Assembly: GCA_024710825.1 (NCBI GenBank)
Contig: JANJUA010000191.1
Coordinates: forward strand, 1-5,095
Source of the DNA: Solirubrobacteraceae bacterium
Lineage (GTDB): Bacteria; Actinomycetota; Thermoleophilia; Solirubrobacterales; Solirubrobacteraceae
Length of the DNA: 5,095 nt
Direction: 5' to 3'
In this document: positions 1-5,050 of the stretch, one piece after another
Position numbering within the stretch: position 1 is the stretch's first letter
Layout of the letters: each line of letters starts with the position of its first letter
The notes under the pieces: model-generated
Database searches by the model: none
The model's input: the letters and a program-made list of their open reading frames with translations, nothing else
Told to the model about the DNA's origin: nothing
Position numbers and translations under genes: made by a program

Positions 1-2
1 AC

Positions 3-44
3 CGCATCTACGCCGCGACGATCGCCCGCGCGCTGCGGCAGTAG
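3..44 (+). CDS. 3' end of an unidentified gene, cut by the left edge
   Basis: A reading frame open from the window edge ends in TAG at 42-44 and encodes the C-terminal residues RIYAATIARALRQ. The codons end mostly in G or C, as in the real genes here, and the stop lies 31 bp from the stop of the converging minus-strand gene, which is a normal gene-end arrangement. The tail looks like an amphipathic helix. Thirteen residues are too few to name a family, and the frame could be open by chance in such GC-rich DNA. Confidence 0.4.
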   Translation, partial: RIYAATIARALRQ

Positions 45-45
45 G

Positions 46-62
46 CGCCGATCGCGTCGGCG
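46..62. terminator. Possible hairpin between convergent gene ends
   Basis: CGCCGA (46-51) and TCGGCG (57-62) form a perfect 6-bp stem with a 5-base loop. It sits in the 31-bp gap between the stops at 44 and 76, so it could serve both strands. There is no T-tract on either side, and short GC stems arise easily by chance in this composition, so support comes mainly from position. Confidence 0.3.
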
Positions 63-75
63 TGCGGCGCCGGCG

Positions 76-1755
76 CTACGCGCCGTCGAGGACGGCGTGG
101 ACGAAGCGCACGACCATCGCCCCGTCGCCGACCGCGCCCGCCACGCGCTTGCTCGCCCCGGAGCGCACGTCGCCGGCGGCGAAGACGCCCGGGCGGACCG
201 TCTCCAGCAGGTGCGGCTCGCGATCGCGCAGCGGCCAGCGCAGGTGGCCGTCGCAGGAGGCCGCGCCGGGCCCGCAGAGCAGGTAGCCGGCGTCGTCGAC
301 CCGGAGCATCCCGAGCGCCGCCTCGGTGCACGGCTCGGCGCCGATCATCACGAAGACGGCCGAGGCGGACACCTGCCGGAGGCTGCCGTCGCGCCCGTCG
401 CGCAGCGTCACCGTCTCCACCAGCGCGCGGCCGTCGACCGCCACCACCTCCGTCTCGGTCATGACCTCCACCCGCGGCGCCCGCTCGATGCGGTCGACGA
501 GGTAGCGCGACATCGTCGACGCCAGGGCCGTGCCGCGCACGACGATCCGCACGCTGCGCGCCCTCGTCGCGAGGTGCATCGCCGCCTGTCCGGCCGAGTT
601 GCCCCCGCCGACGACGATCACGTCCTCGTCGCGGCAGCGCTCGGCCTCACCCGGCATGGTCGCGTGGTAGACGCCCGCCCCGCGGAACCGCTCGACGCCG
701 GTGGCCCGCAGCTCGCGCCAGCGCGCGCCCGTCGCCATGACGACCGAGCGGGCGAGGACGTGCTGGCCGTCGTCGAGGTCGACGCGGACGAGCCCCTCAG
801 GTCCGTCGGCGAGCTCGACCACGCGGTGGAAGCTCGACAGCACCGCGTCGAAGCGCCGTGCCTGCAGGGTCGCCTTGCGGGTCAGCTCGGCGCCGGAGAT
901 CCCGCTGGGGAAGCCCAGGTAGTTCTCGATCCTCGTGCTGGTGCCCGCCTGACCGCCCGGCGCCCACGCCTCGGCCACGAACGTCCGCAGCCCCTCCGAG
1001 CCGCCGTACACCGCGGCCGCCAGCCCCGCCGGGCCCCCGCCGAGCACGACGAGGTCGAAGCGCTCGCCCTCCACCTCCGCGCGAAGGCCGAGCGAACGGG
1101 CGACCTGCGCGGCCGACGGATTGCGCAGCACGTCGGCCGCGTGGACGAGCACCGGCGTCTCCTCCCGCGGGATGCCGAGCCACCGCAGCAGGTCCGCGCT
1201 CTCGGCGTCCGCGTCGACGTCGTACCAGCGCACCGGGAGCAGGTTGCGCTCGAGCAGGTCGCGCACCTCGAAAGCTCGCCGCGAGTTGCGCGGCGCGATG
1301 AGGCGCATGATCCCGTGACCCTCCTCCACGTGCCAGGCCCGGCGCGCCAACAGCGTGCGGAAGATGTGCTCGCCGAGCTCCGGCCAGCGGGCGACCATCT
1401 CGCGCAGCCCGGCCTGGTCGAAGGCGATCACGTCGGTCGGCTCGACCGCGACGCACGCGCTGACCGTCGGCTCGCCGGTGAATGCCGCGATGTCGCCGAT
1501 GAACGTCCCGCCGTCGGCCTGCGCCACGTAGACGTCCTTGCCCGGCTTGCGGTCGACGAACTCGACGAGGCCGCGCTCCAGCACATAGAACGGCGCGTCG
1601 CGGACCGCGTGCTCGTAGAGGATCTCGCCCGGCTCGAACGCGCGCCGCTCGCCGCGCTCGGCAAGCCACTCCAGCTTCCGCTCCGACAGCCGCGGGAACA
1701 GGACCTCGTCCGTCAGGTCGGGGAACCGCTCGGCGCGCACCACCCGTGTGGCCAT
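76..1755 (-). CDS. FAD-dependent thioredoxin-reductase-like oxidoreductase with N-terminal cyclic nucleotide-binding-like domain
   Basis: This 559-residue cytoplasmic flavoprotein has three parts. Residues 1-140 form a cyclic-nucleotide-binding-like beta-roll (GDIA at 87-90). Residues about 148-226 form a glutaredoxin-like fold (TPVLV, LRNPS). Residues 233-559 form a class II pyridine nucleotide-disulfide oxidoreductase module, with FAD motif GGGPAG at 239-244, GGQAGTSTRIENYLGFPSG at 267-285, ATG at 341-343, NAD(P)H motif VVGGGNSAGQAA at 381-392 and the second FAD motif GVFAAGDVR at 523-531. The family presumably moves electrons from NAD(P)H through FAD to an unidentified acceptor. The place where thioredoxin reductase has its CxxC reads HATMPGEAERC (364-374), so the dithiol is absent, and the glutaredoxin-like part has no cysteine. 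The beta-roll has Val98 where cAMP binders have the phosphate-binding Arg. The start at 1755 begins the homologous N-terminus and has a -10-like element 6 bases upstream but no convincing Shine-Dalgarno. It lies 76 bp after the GH15 gene on the same strand. The family call is secure; the substrate is unknown. Confidence 0.93.
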   Translation of the reverse strand: MATRVVRAERFPDLTDEVLFPRLSERKLEWLAERGERRAFEPGEILYEHAVRDAPFYVLERGLVEFVDRKPGKDVYVAQADGGTFIGDIAAFTGEPTVSACVAVEPTDVIAFDQAGLREMVARWPELGEHIFRTLLARRAWHVEEGHGIMRLIAPRNSRRAFEVRDLLERNLLPVRWYDVDADAESADLLRWLGIPREETPVLVHAADVLRNPSAAQVARSLGLRAEVEGERFDLVVLGGGPAGLAAAVYGGSEGLRTFVAEAWAPGGQAGTSTRIENYLGFPSGISGAELTRKATLQARRFDAVLSSFHRVVELADGPEGLVRVDLDDGQHVLARSVVMATGARWRELRATGVERFRGAGVYHATMPGEAERCRDEDVIVVGGGNSAGQAAMHLATRARSVRIVVRGTALASTMSRYLVDRIERAPRVEVMTETEVVAVDGRALVETVTLRDGRDGSLRQVSASAVFVMIGAEPCTEAALGMLRVDDAGYLLCGPGAASCDGHLRWPLRDREPHLLETVRPGVFAAGDVRSGASKRVAGAVGDGAMVVRFVHAVLDGA

Positions 1756-1761
1756 CCGGCG

Positions 1762-1767
1762 AGGCTA
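1762..1767 (-). promoter_or_regulatory. Candidate -10 element of a leaderless promoter for the oxidoreductase
   Basis: On the minus strand the sequence reads TAGCCT, then 6 bases, then ATG. It fits the TANNNT form of an actinobacterial -10 box and would place the transcription start at or next to the A of the start codon. No good -35 hexamer is visible at the usual distance. The matching arrangement at two other genes in this window raises confidence. Confidence 0.5.
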
Positions 1768-1814
1768 CCGCGCCCTTCCACGAGGTGGGTCGTCCGACGA
1801 CCGCCTCGCTCGAG

Positions 1815-1830
1815 CCCGGCGAGAGCCGGC
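1815..1830 (-). terminator. Weak hairpin just after the GH15 stop
   Basis: Directly downstream of the GH15 stop codon, bases 1816-1820 (CCGGC) and 1825-1829 (GCCGG) can pair in a 5-bp all-GC stem with a 4-base loop. No T-tract follows. It may attenuate read-through from the GH15 gene into the oxidoreductase gene, or be a chance GC stem. Confidence 0.22.
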
Positions 1831-1831
1831 G

Positions 1832-3700
1832 CTACCGCTGCGTCGACCGGGGGCCGGCGCCGGACGCCTCGTCGGCGTCGATGACGCTCGTCACCGCGTT
1901 GATGAGCGACAGGTGCGTGAACGCCTGCGGGAAGTTGCCGAGGTGGCGGCCGCTGGCCGCGTCGATCTCCTCGGCGTAGAGGCCGAGCGGGCTGGCGAAC
2001 GCGAGCAGCTTCTCGCACAGCGCCCGCGCGCGCTCGAGCTCGCCGATCTGCGCCAGCGCGCTCACGAGCCAGAACGAGCAGATCGTGAAGGTGCCCTCCT
2101 CGCCCTCCAGCCCGTCGTCGGTGTGCTCGACGCGATAGCGCAGCACCAGGCCGTCAACCGTGAGCTCGTCGGCGATCGCGAGCACGGTCGCCCGCACGCG
2201 CGGGTCGTCCGGCGGGAGGAAGCCCATCAGCGGCACGAGCAGCAGCGAGGCGTCGAGCGCCTCCGTCTCGTAGTGGGCGACGAAGACCCCGCGGCCGTCG
2301 AGGCCGTTGGCGCAGACGTCGGCGTGGATCTCGTCGGCCGCGGCCCGCCAGCGCTCGGCCCGCGCGGCGTCGCCGCGGTCGGAGGCCAGGCGCGCGCCCC
2401 GGTCGAGCGCGACCCAGCACAGCACCTTCGACGCGGTGAAGTGGCGCGGCTCGCCGCGCACCTCCCAGATCCCCCGGTCCGGCTCGCGCCAGTGCGCGAT
2501 CGCCTCCTCGACCAGGCTCGAGAGCCGCTCCCACGTCGGCTGCGGGAGCTGCTGGGCGATCCGGTCGCGGGCGTGGATGGCGACCGAGTCGAGCAGCATC
2601 CCCCAGACGTCGTGCTGGCGCTGGTCGAAGGCGCCGTTGCCGGTGCGGACGGGTCGCGCGCCGCCGTAGCCGGAGAGGTGGTCGAGCGTGTGCTCCGTGA
2701 GGTCGGTCTCGCCGCCGATCCCGTACATGATCTGCAGCCCGTCGCCGCCTCCGATGGCCTCGATCATGAACGCGAAGAACTCGTAGGCCTCCCACTCGAA
2801 GCCCAGGGTCTGCAGGCCCCACAGCAGGAACGAGGCGTCGCGGATCCAGGTGAAGCGGTAGTCCCAGTTGCGCTCCCCGCCGGGCGTCTCGGGCAGCGAC
2901 GTCGTCGCGGCGGCCAGCACCGCCCCCGTGGGCGCGTAGCTCAGGCCCTTCAGCGTGAGCGCGCTGCGCTCGAGATGCGCGCGCCACGGATGGTCGGGGA
3001 AGGTGCCGCCCTTCAGCCAGCGGCGCCAGTGGCGCGCCGTGGCGTCCCCCAGCCGGTAGGCGTCCTCCAGCTCGGTGGGGGCGCGTTCGCGCCAGGTGAG
3101 GGCGACGAACGCGCCCTCCCCCGCGGCGAGGGTGGTGCGGGCGTAGGCCCGGGCGCCGGTCAGCCCCAGCCGGAGGTTGGTCGTCAGCCGCAGCTCGAGG
3201 TCGAGCGCCTCCGAGCGCGTCGTCGCCGCGCCGTAGCCGTCGCCGTCGTAGCCCCAGGCGGCGACCTCGCGCCCGTAGTCGAACAACGGCAGGCAGTTGA
3301 CGAGCAGGTTCACGTCGCCGTCGACGCAGGTCGCGGTCCGCAGGAGCACCGCCTGGCCGGTGACGTCGGCGGGCGCGCGGCGGTAGCGCGGCGCACGGGG
3401 GCCGTCGCGCCACGGCGCCATGACCAGGCAGTCGTGCACGACCAGCCAGCCGGTCGGCGTGTGCCACGTCGTCTCCAGCACGAGGCTCCCGGGCAGGTAG
3501 CGGCGCTGGCTCGGCACGATCGCCTCCTCCGGGCCGAGACGGAAGGTGCCGGCCGACCGGTCGAGGATCGCGCCGAAGACGCTCGGTGCGTCGGGCCGCG
3601 GCAGGCAGAGCCACTCGACCGCGCCGCTCGGTGCGACGAGCGCGTTCGTCTCGCAGTCCGACAGGAAGGCGTAGTCGCCGATCGGCGGGAACGTCGGCAT
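1832..3700 (-). CDS. Glycoside hydrolase family 15 protein, trehalase/glucoamylase-like
   Basis: This 622-residue enzyme is probably cytoplasmic, since no signal peptide is visible. It begins with the typical N-terminal domain of bacterial GH15 trehalase-like proteins (PIGDYAFLSDCETNALV at 6-22, VEWLCLPRPDAPSVF at 28-42). The (alpha/alpha)6-barrel catalytic domain follows from about residue 240, with GGERNWDYRFTWIRDASF at 274-291, GIWEVRGEPRHFTASKVLCW at 410-429, EEGTFTICSFWL at 534-545 and GNFPQAFTHLSLINA at 588-602. By analogy with the family, Glu413 is the likely general acid and Glu535 the likely base. GH15 enzymes invert the anomeric centre and release glucose from alpha-linked sugars. 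The close actinobacterial relatives include trehalases, so trehalose turnover is the best guess, with glucoamylase or glucodextranase activity as alternatives. An in-frame ATG exists 74 codons upstream, but that extension runs through the divergent gene's promoter and signal-peptide region and lacks family residues. The start at 3700 has a -10-like box 7 bases upstream. Length is normal and no frameshift is seen. Confidence 0.93.
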   Translation of the reverse strand: MPTFPPIGDYAFLSDCETNALVAPSGAVEWLCLPRPDAPSVFGAILDRSAGTFRLGPEEAIVPSQRRYLPGSLVLETTWHTPTGWLVVHDCLVMAPWRDGPRAPRYRRAPADVTGQAVLLRTATCVDGDVNLLVNCLPLFDYGREVAAWGYDGDGYGAATTRSEALDLELRLTTNLRLGLTGARAYARTTLAAGEGAFVALTWRERAPTELEDAYRLGDATARHWRRWLKGGTFPDHPWRAHLERSALTLKGLSYAPTGAVLAAATTSLPETPGGERNWDYRFTWIRDASFLLWGLQTLGFEWEAYEFFAFMIEAIGGGDGLQIMYGIGGETDLTEHTLDHLSGYGGARPVRTGNGAFDQRQHDVWGMLLDSVAIHARDRIAQQLPQPTWERLSSLVEEAIAHWREPDRGIWEVRGEPRHFTASKVLCWVALDRGARLASDRGDAARAERWRAAADEIHADVCANGLDGRGVFVAHYETEALDASLLLVPLMGFLPPDDPRVRATVLAIADELTVDGLVLRYRVEHTDDGLEGEEGTFTICSFWLVSALAQIGELERARALCEKLLAFASPLGLYAEEIDAASGRHLGNFPQAFTHLSLINAVTSVIDADEASGAGPRSTQR

Positions 3701-3707
3701 CGAGCGC

Positions 3708-3713
3708 ACCGTA
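3708..3713 (-). promoter_or_regulatory. Candidate -10 element of a leaderless promoter for the GH15 gene
   Basis: On the minus strand TACGGT is followed by 7 bases and then the GH15 ATG, with no Shine-Dalgarno between. A possible -35, TTGCCG (3732-3737 on the minus strand, 4 of 6 matches to TTGACA), lies 18 bp upstream. This fits transcription starting at or near the start codon. Confidence 0.5.
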
Positions 3714-3727
3714 TCCGCCCCGAGGGC

Positions 3728-3740
3728 GTGTCGGCAACAC
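3728..3740. promoter_or_regulatory. Small dyad GTGT-N5-ACAC over the putative GH15 -35 region
   Basis: GTGT (3728-3731) and ACAC (3737-3740) flank five bases in the GH15/secreted-protein divergent region. The dyad covers the possible GH15 -35 hexamer, where an operator could act. It only loosely resembles a Crp/Fnr half-site pattern (TGTGA-N6-TCACA), and a 4-bp dyad can occur by chance. Confidence 0.2.
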
Positions 3741-3787
3741 GAGTTCCGGGCGTTCGCGAGGCGACGGACGCAGGCGGCGACCGTGCG

Positions 3788-3793
3788 TAGCGT
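3788..3793 (+). promoter_or_regulatory. Possible -10 element for the small secreted protein gene
   Basis: TAGCGT fits TANNNT and would start a transcript near 3800, leaving a leader of about 30 bases that holds the Shine-Dalgarno at 3820-3824. The -35 region (around 3765-3770, CGGACG) is poor. This is the best candidate in the gap but is weakly supported. Confidence 0.3.
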
Positions 3794-3819
3794 CGGTCGC
3801 ATCGTCGCCATCACACCCC

Positions 3820-3824
3820 AGGAG
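3820..3824 (+). promoter_or_regulatory. Shine-Dalgarno site of the small secreted protein gene
   Basis: AGGAG sits 6 bases before the ATG at 3831. It decides the start codon against an in-frame ATG at 3783, which lacks such a site and would put 16 residues in front of an otherwise standard signal peptide. It contrasts with the three other complete genes, which show no clear ribosome binding site. Confidence 0.75.
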
Positions 3825-3830
3825 CCTCCG

Positions 3831-4184
3831 ATGATCGCTCGCGCCACCCGCTGCCTCACCGCCCTCGCCATCGCCGCCGTCACCGCGTCCGCGGCCGCCG
3901 AGGTCGCCTCGGCCAAGCCCACTCAGCGCCTGCGCGCCGAACGGGCCCCGGTCGCCGTCGCGCACACGCCGCCGTCCGGCGTGTCCGCGCGCTACAGCGG
4001 CTACCCGAACGGGATCGCGCCCGGCTCCGCGTGCCGGTCGTTCGCGGCGGCCGCCAACGCCGTCGTCGACCAGCTCGAGCAGGACGTGCTGGAGGACAGG
4101 GAGACGCCATACGACGCCAACGCGGTCGTCGAGGGCATCCTCGACGCCGGACGGGCGTTCGGCTGCCTGTTCATGACCGGCTGA
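3831..4184 (+). CDS. Small secreted two-cysteine protein of unknown function
   Basis: This 117-residue protein belongs to no family I recognise. Residues 1-28 form a Sec-type signal peptide: Arg4 and Arg7 near the start, a hydrophobic core at about 9-23, and an ASA motif with likely cleavage after Ala28. The mature protein is about 89 residues. It starts with a basic, proline-containing stretch (29-50) and a Tyr/Gly segment (ARYSGYPNGIAPGS, 53-66). Two predicted helices follow at about 69-88 and 96-111; the first ends in an acidic patch (EQDVLEDRE). Only two cysteines are in the mature part, Cys68 before the first helix and Cys112 after the second. They would be brought together by an antiparallel helical hairpin, so a disulfide is plausible. 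There is no lipobox or C-terminal membrane anchor. The gene is divergent from the GH15 gene by 130 bp and ends at a strong hairpin terminator, so it is probably monocistronic. That the gene is real is well supported by its Shine-Dalgarno, signal peptide and terminator. Confidence 0.85.
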   Translation: MIARATRCLTALAIAAVTASAAAEVASAKPTQRLRAERAPVAVAHTPPSGVSARYSGYPNGIAPGSACRSFAAAANAVVDQLEQDVLEDRETPYDANAVVEGILDAGRAFGCLFMTG

Positions 4185-4201
4185 GCGCGACCGGCTCCGA
4201 G

Positions 4202-4222
4202 AGCCCCGCGTCGCGGGGCTTT
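4202..4222 (+). terminator. Rho-independent-type terminator after the small secreted protein gene
   Basis: AGCCCCGC (4202-4209) and GCGGGGCT (4213-4220) form a perfect 8-bp stem with the 3-base loop GTC. It runs into a short T stretch (TTT at 4220-4222), 18 bases after the stop codon. It is the clearest intrinsic terminator in the window, although the T-tract is short. Confidence 0.75.
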
Positions 4223-4242
4223 CGCCATGCCGGTGCGCGCGA

Positions 4243-4248
4243 TAGGTT
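4243..4248 (+). promoter_or_regulatory. Candidate -10 element of a leaderless promoter for the Crp-like regulator
   Basis: TAGGTT is followed by 8 bases and then the ATG at 4257, with no Shine-Dalgarno between. At 17-bp spacing the -35 position (4220-4225, TTTCGC) falls on the end of the preceding terminator and matches the consensus poorly. The element supports a start at 4257 rather than at the in-frame ATG at 4227. Confidence 0.5.
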
Positions 4249-4256
4249 CGCCGCGG

Positions 4257-4937
4257 ATGGCGGACGTCACCGCGCGCAACGACTTCGCGCTGCTGCTCGG
4301 CGCAGAGCCCCGCGAGCTCGAGGAGCTGCTGTCGCGGGCGCGGCGGCGGCGGTTCTCGCCCGGCGAGGTCGTCTTCCACGCCGGCGACCCGGCGGACACG
4401 CTGCATCTGGTCCGCTCCGGGCACTTCGCCGTGCGGATCACGACCGAGTACCGCGCGACCGCGACCATCAACATCCTCGGCCCCGGCGATGCGTTCGGCG
4501 AGCTGGCGCTGTTGAGCCCCGGTGCGCCGCGCAGCGCGACGGTCGCCGCGCTGGAGGAGGGCGAGACGCTGTCGGTGCACGAGATCGACTTCGGAAGGCT
4601 GCGTGCGCAGCGCCCCGAGATCGACGGGTTCGTCGCGTCGCTGCTGGCGGGCCGGGTGCGCGGGCTGTCGGAGCAGCTCGTCGAGGCGCTCTACCTGCCG
4701 GTCGACACTCGCGTGCGCCGCAGGCTCCTGCACGCCGTGGCCGTCTACGGGGCCGTGGAGCCGGGTGCGGTGGTGCCGCTGACGCAGGAGGAGCTGGCGA
4801 GCCTGGCGGGCACGTCGCGGGCGACGGTCAACCGGGTGCTGCGCGAGGAGCAGGAGCTGGGGACCGTGGCGCTGACGCGGGGCCGGACGACGCTGCTCGA
4901 CCCCGAGGCGCTCGAGCGCCGGGCGCGGGGGCTGTAG
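4257..4937 (+). CDS. Crp/Fnr family transcriptional regulator
   Basis: This 226-residue regulator has the usual family length and layout. Residues about 8-125 form the cyclic-nucleotide-binding beta-roll, with FSPGEVVFHAGDPADTLHLV (33-52) and phosphate-binding cassette FGELALLSPGAPRSATVAAL (80-99). Glu82, Arg92 and Ser93 match the positions that hold the cyclic nucleotide in E. coli Crp. A dimerisation helix follows at about 120-147, then a winged helix-turn-helix at about 150-226. The helix-turn-helix reads LTQEELASLAGTSRATVNRV (175-194), followed by the wing (LTRGRTTLLDP). There are no cysteines, so it is not an Fe-S Fnr-type sensor. The intact pocket makes cAMP or a similar nucleotide the likely ligand. 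In the recognition helix, Arg188 and Arg193 are kept but the Glu of E. coli Crp (RETVGR) is Ala189, so the DNA site may differ. An in-frame ATG at 4227 would add 10 residues directly after the terminator; 4257 is preferred because of the family N-terminus and the -10 box. Targets are unknown; the neighbouring genes are only candidates. Confidence 0.93.
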   Translation: MADVTARNDFALLLGAEPRELEELLSRARRRRFSPGEVVFHAGDPADTLHLVRSGHFAVRITTEYRATATINILGPGDAFGELALLSPGAPRSATVAALEEGETLSVHEIDFGRLRAQRPEIDGFVASLLAGRVRGLSEQLVEALYLPVDTRVRRRLLHAVAVYGAVEPGAVVPLTQEELASLAGTSRATVNRVLREEQELGTVALTRGRTTLLDPEALERRARGL

Positions 4938-4979
4938 GCGCGGCAAGCGGCCGGAGCGCGCGACCGCCGCGACGGTGAC

Positions 4980-5016
4980 TGTCGAGGTTGCGTCGGTATT
5001 CGACGCAAACACGACA
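4980..5016. terminator. Long interrupted inverted repeat, probable hairpin between convergent genes
   Basis: TTGCGTCG (4988-4995) and CGACGCAA (5001-5008) form a perfect 8-bp stem with loop GTATT. Outside a symmetric 3-by-3 base mismatch, TGTCG (4980-4984) and CGACA (5012-5016) pair for 5 more. It starts 43 bases after the regulator's stop and lies before the probable minus-strand stop at 5051, so a shared terminator is plausible. Neither strand has a T-tract after it, and a protein-binding operator is an alternative. Confidence 0.5.
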
Positions 5017-5050
5017 ACGACCCCCCGCCGCGGCGCGAACATAAGCAGCG

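Noticed and set aside
97..1884. A 595-codon plus-strand open frame opposite the oxidoreductase gene.
   Set aside because: Same shadow effect: His/Arg/Ala-rich translation without motifs, lying opposite intact FAD and NAD(P)H motifs.
1748..3790. A 680-codon plus-strand open frame opposite the GH15 gene.
   Set aside because: It is an antisense shadow: low-complexity Arg/Ala/Val/Glu composition, no domain, fully opposite an enzyme with intact family motifs.
3701..3922. N-terminal extension of the GH15 protein to an upstream ATG at 3922.
   Set aside because: It would cover the divergent promoter region and the signal-peptide codons of the secreted protein. The 74 extra residues look noncoding, and the family N-terminus starts at the 3700 ATG.
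4227..4256. Earlier ATG for the Crp-like regulator, adding 10 residues.
   Set aside because: It lies 4 bases after the terminator's T stretch, its only Shine-Dalgarno-like sequence is the terminator's own arm, and the -10 box at 4243-4248 would be inside the coding sequence.
2154..5042. A 962-codon minus-strand open frame spanning the GH15 gene, the divergent gap, the secreted protein gene and the regulator gene.
   Set aside because: The translation is Arg/Ala/Pro/Gly-rich with no recognisable domain and crosses three well-supported genes. Such long shadow frames are expected in very GC-rich DNA because stop codons are rare off-frame.
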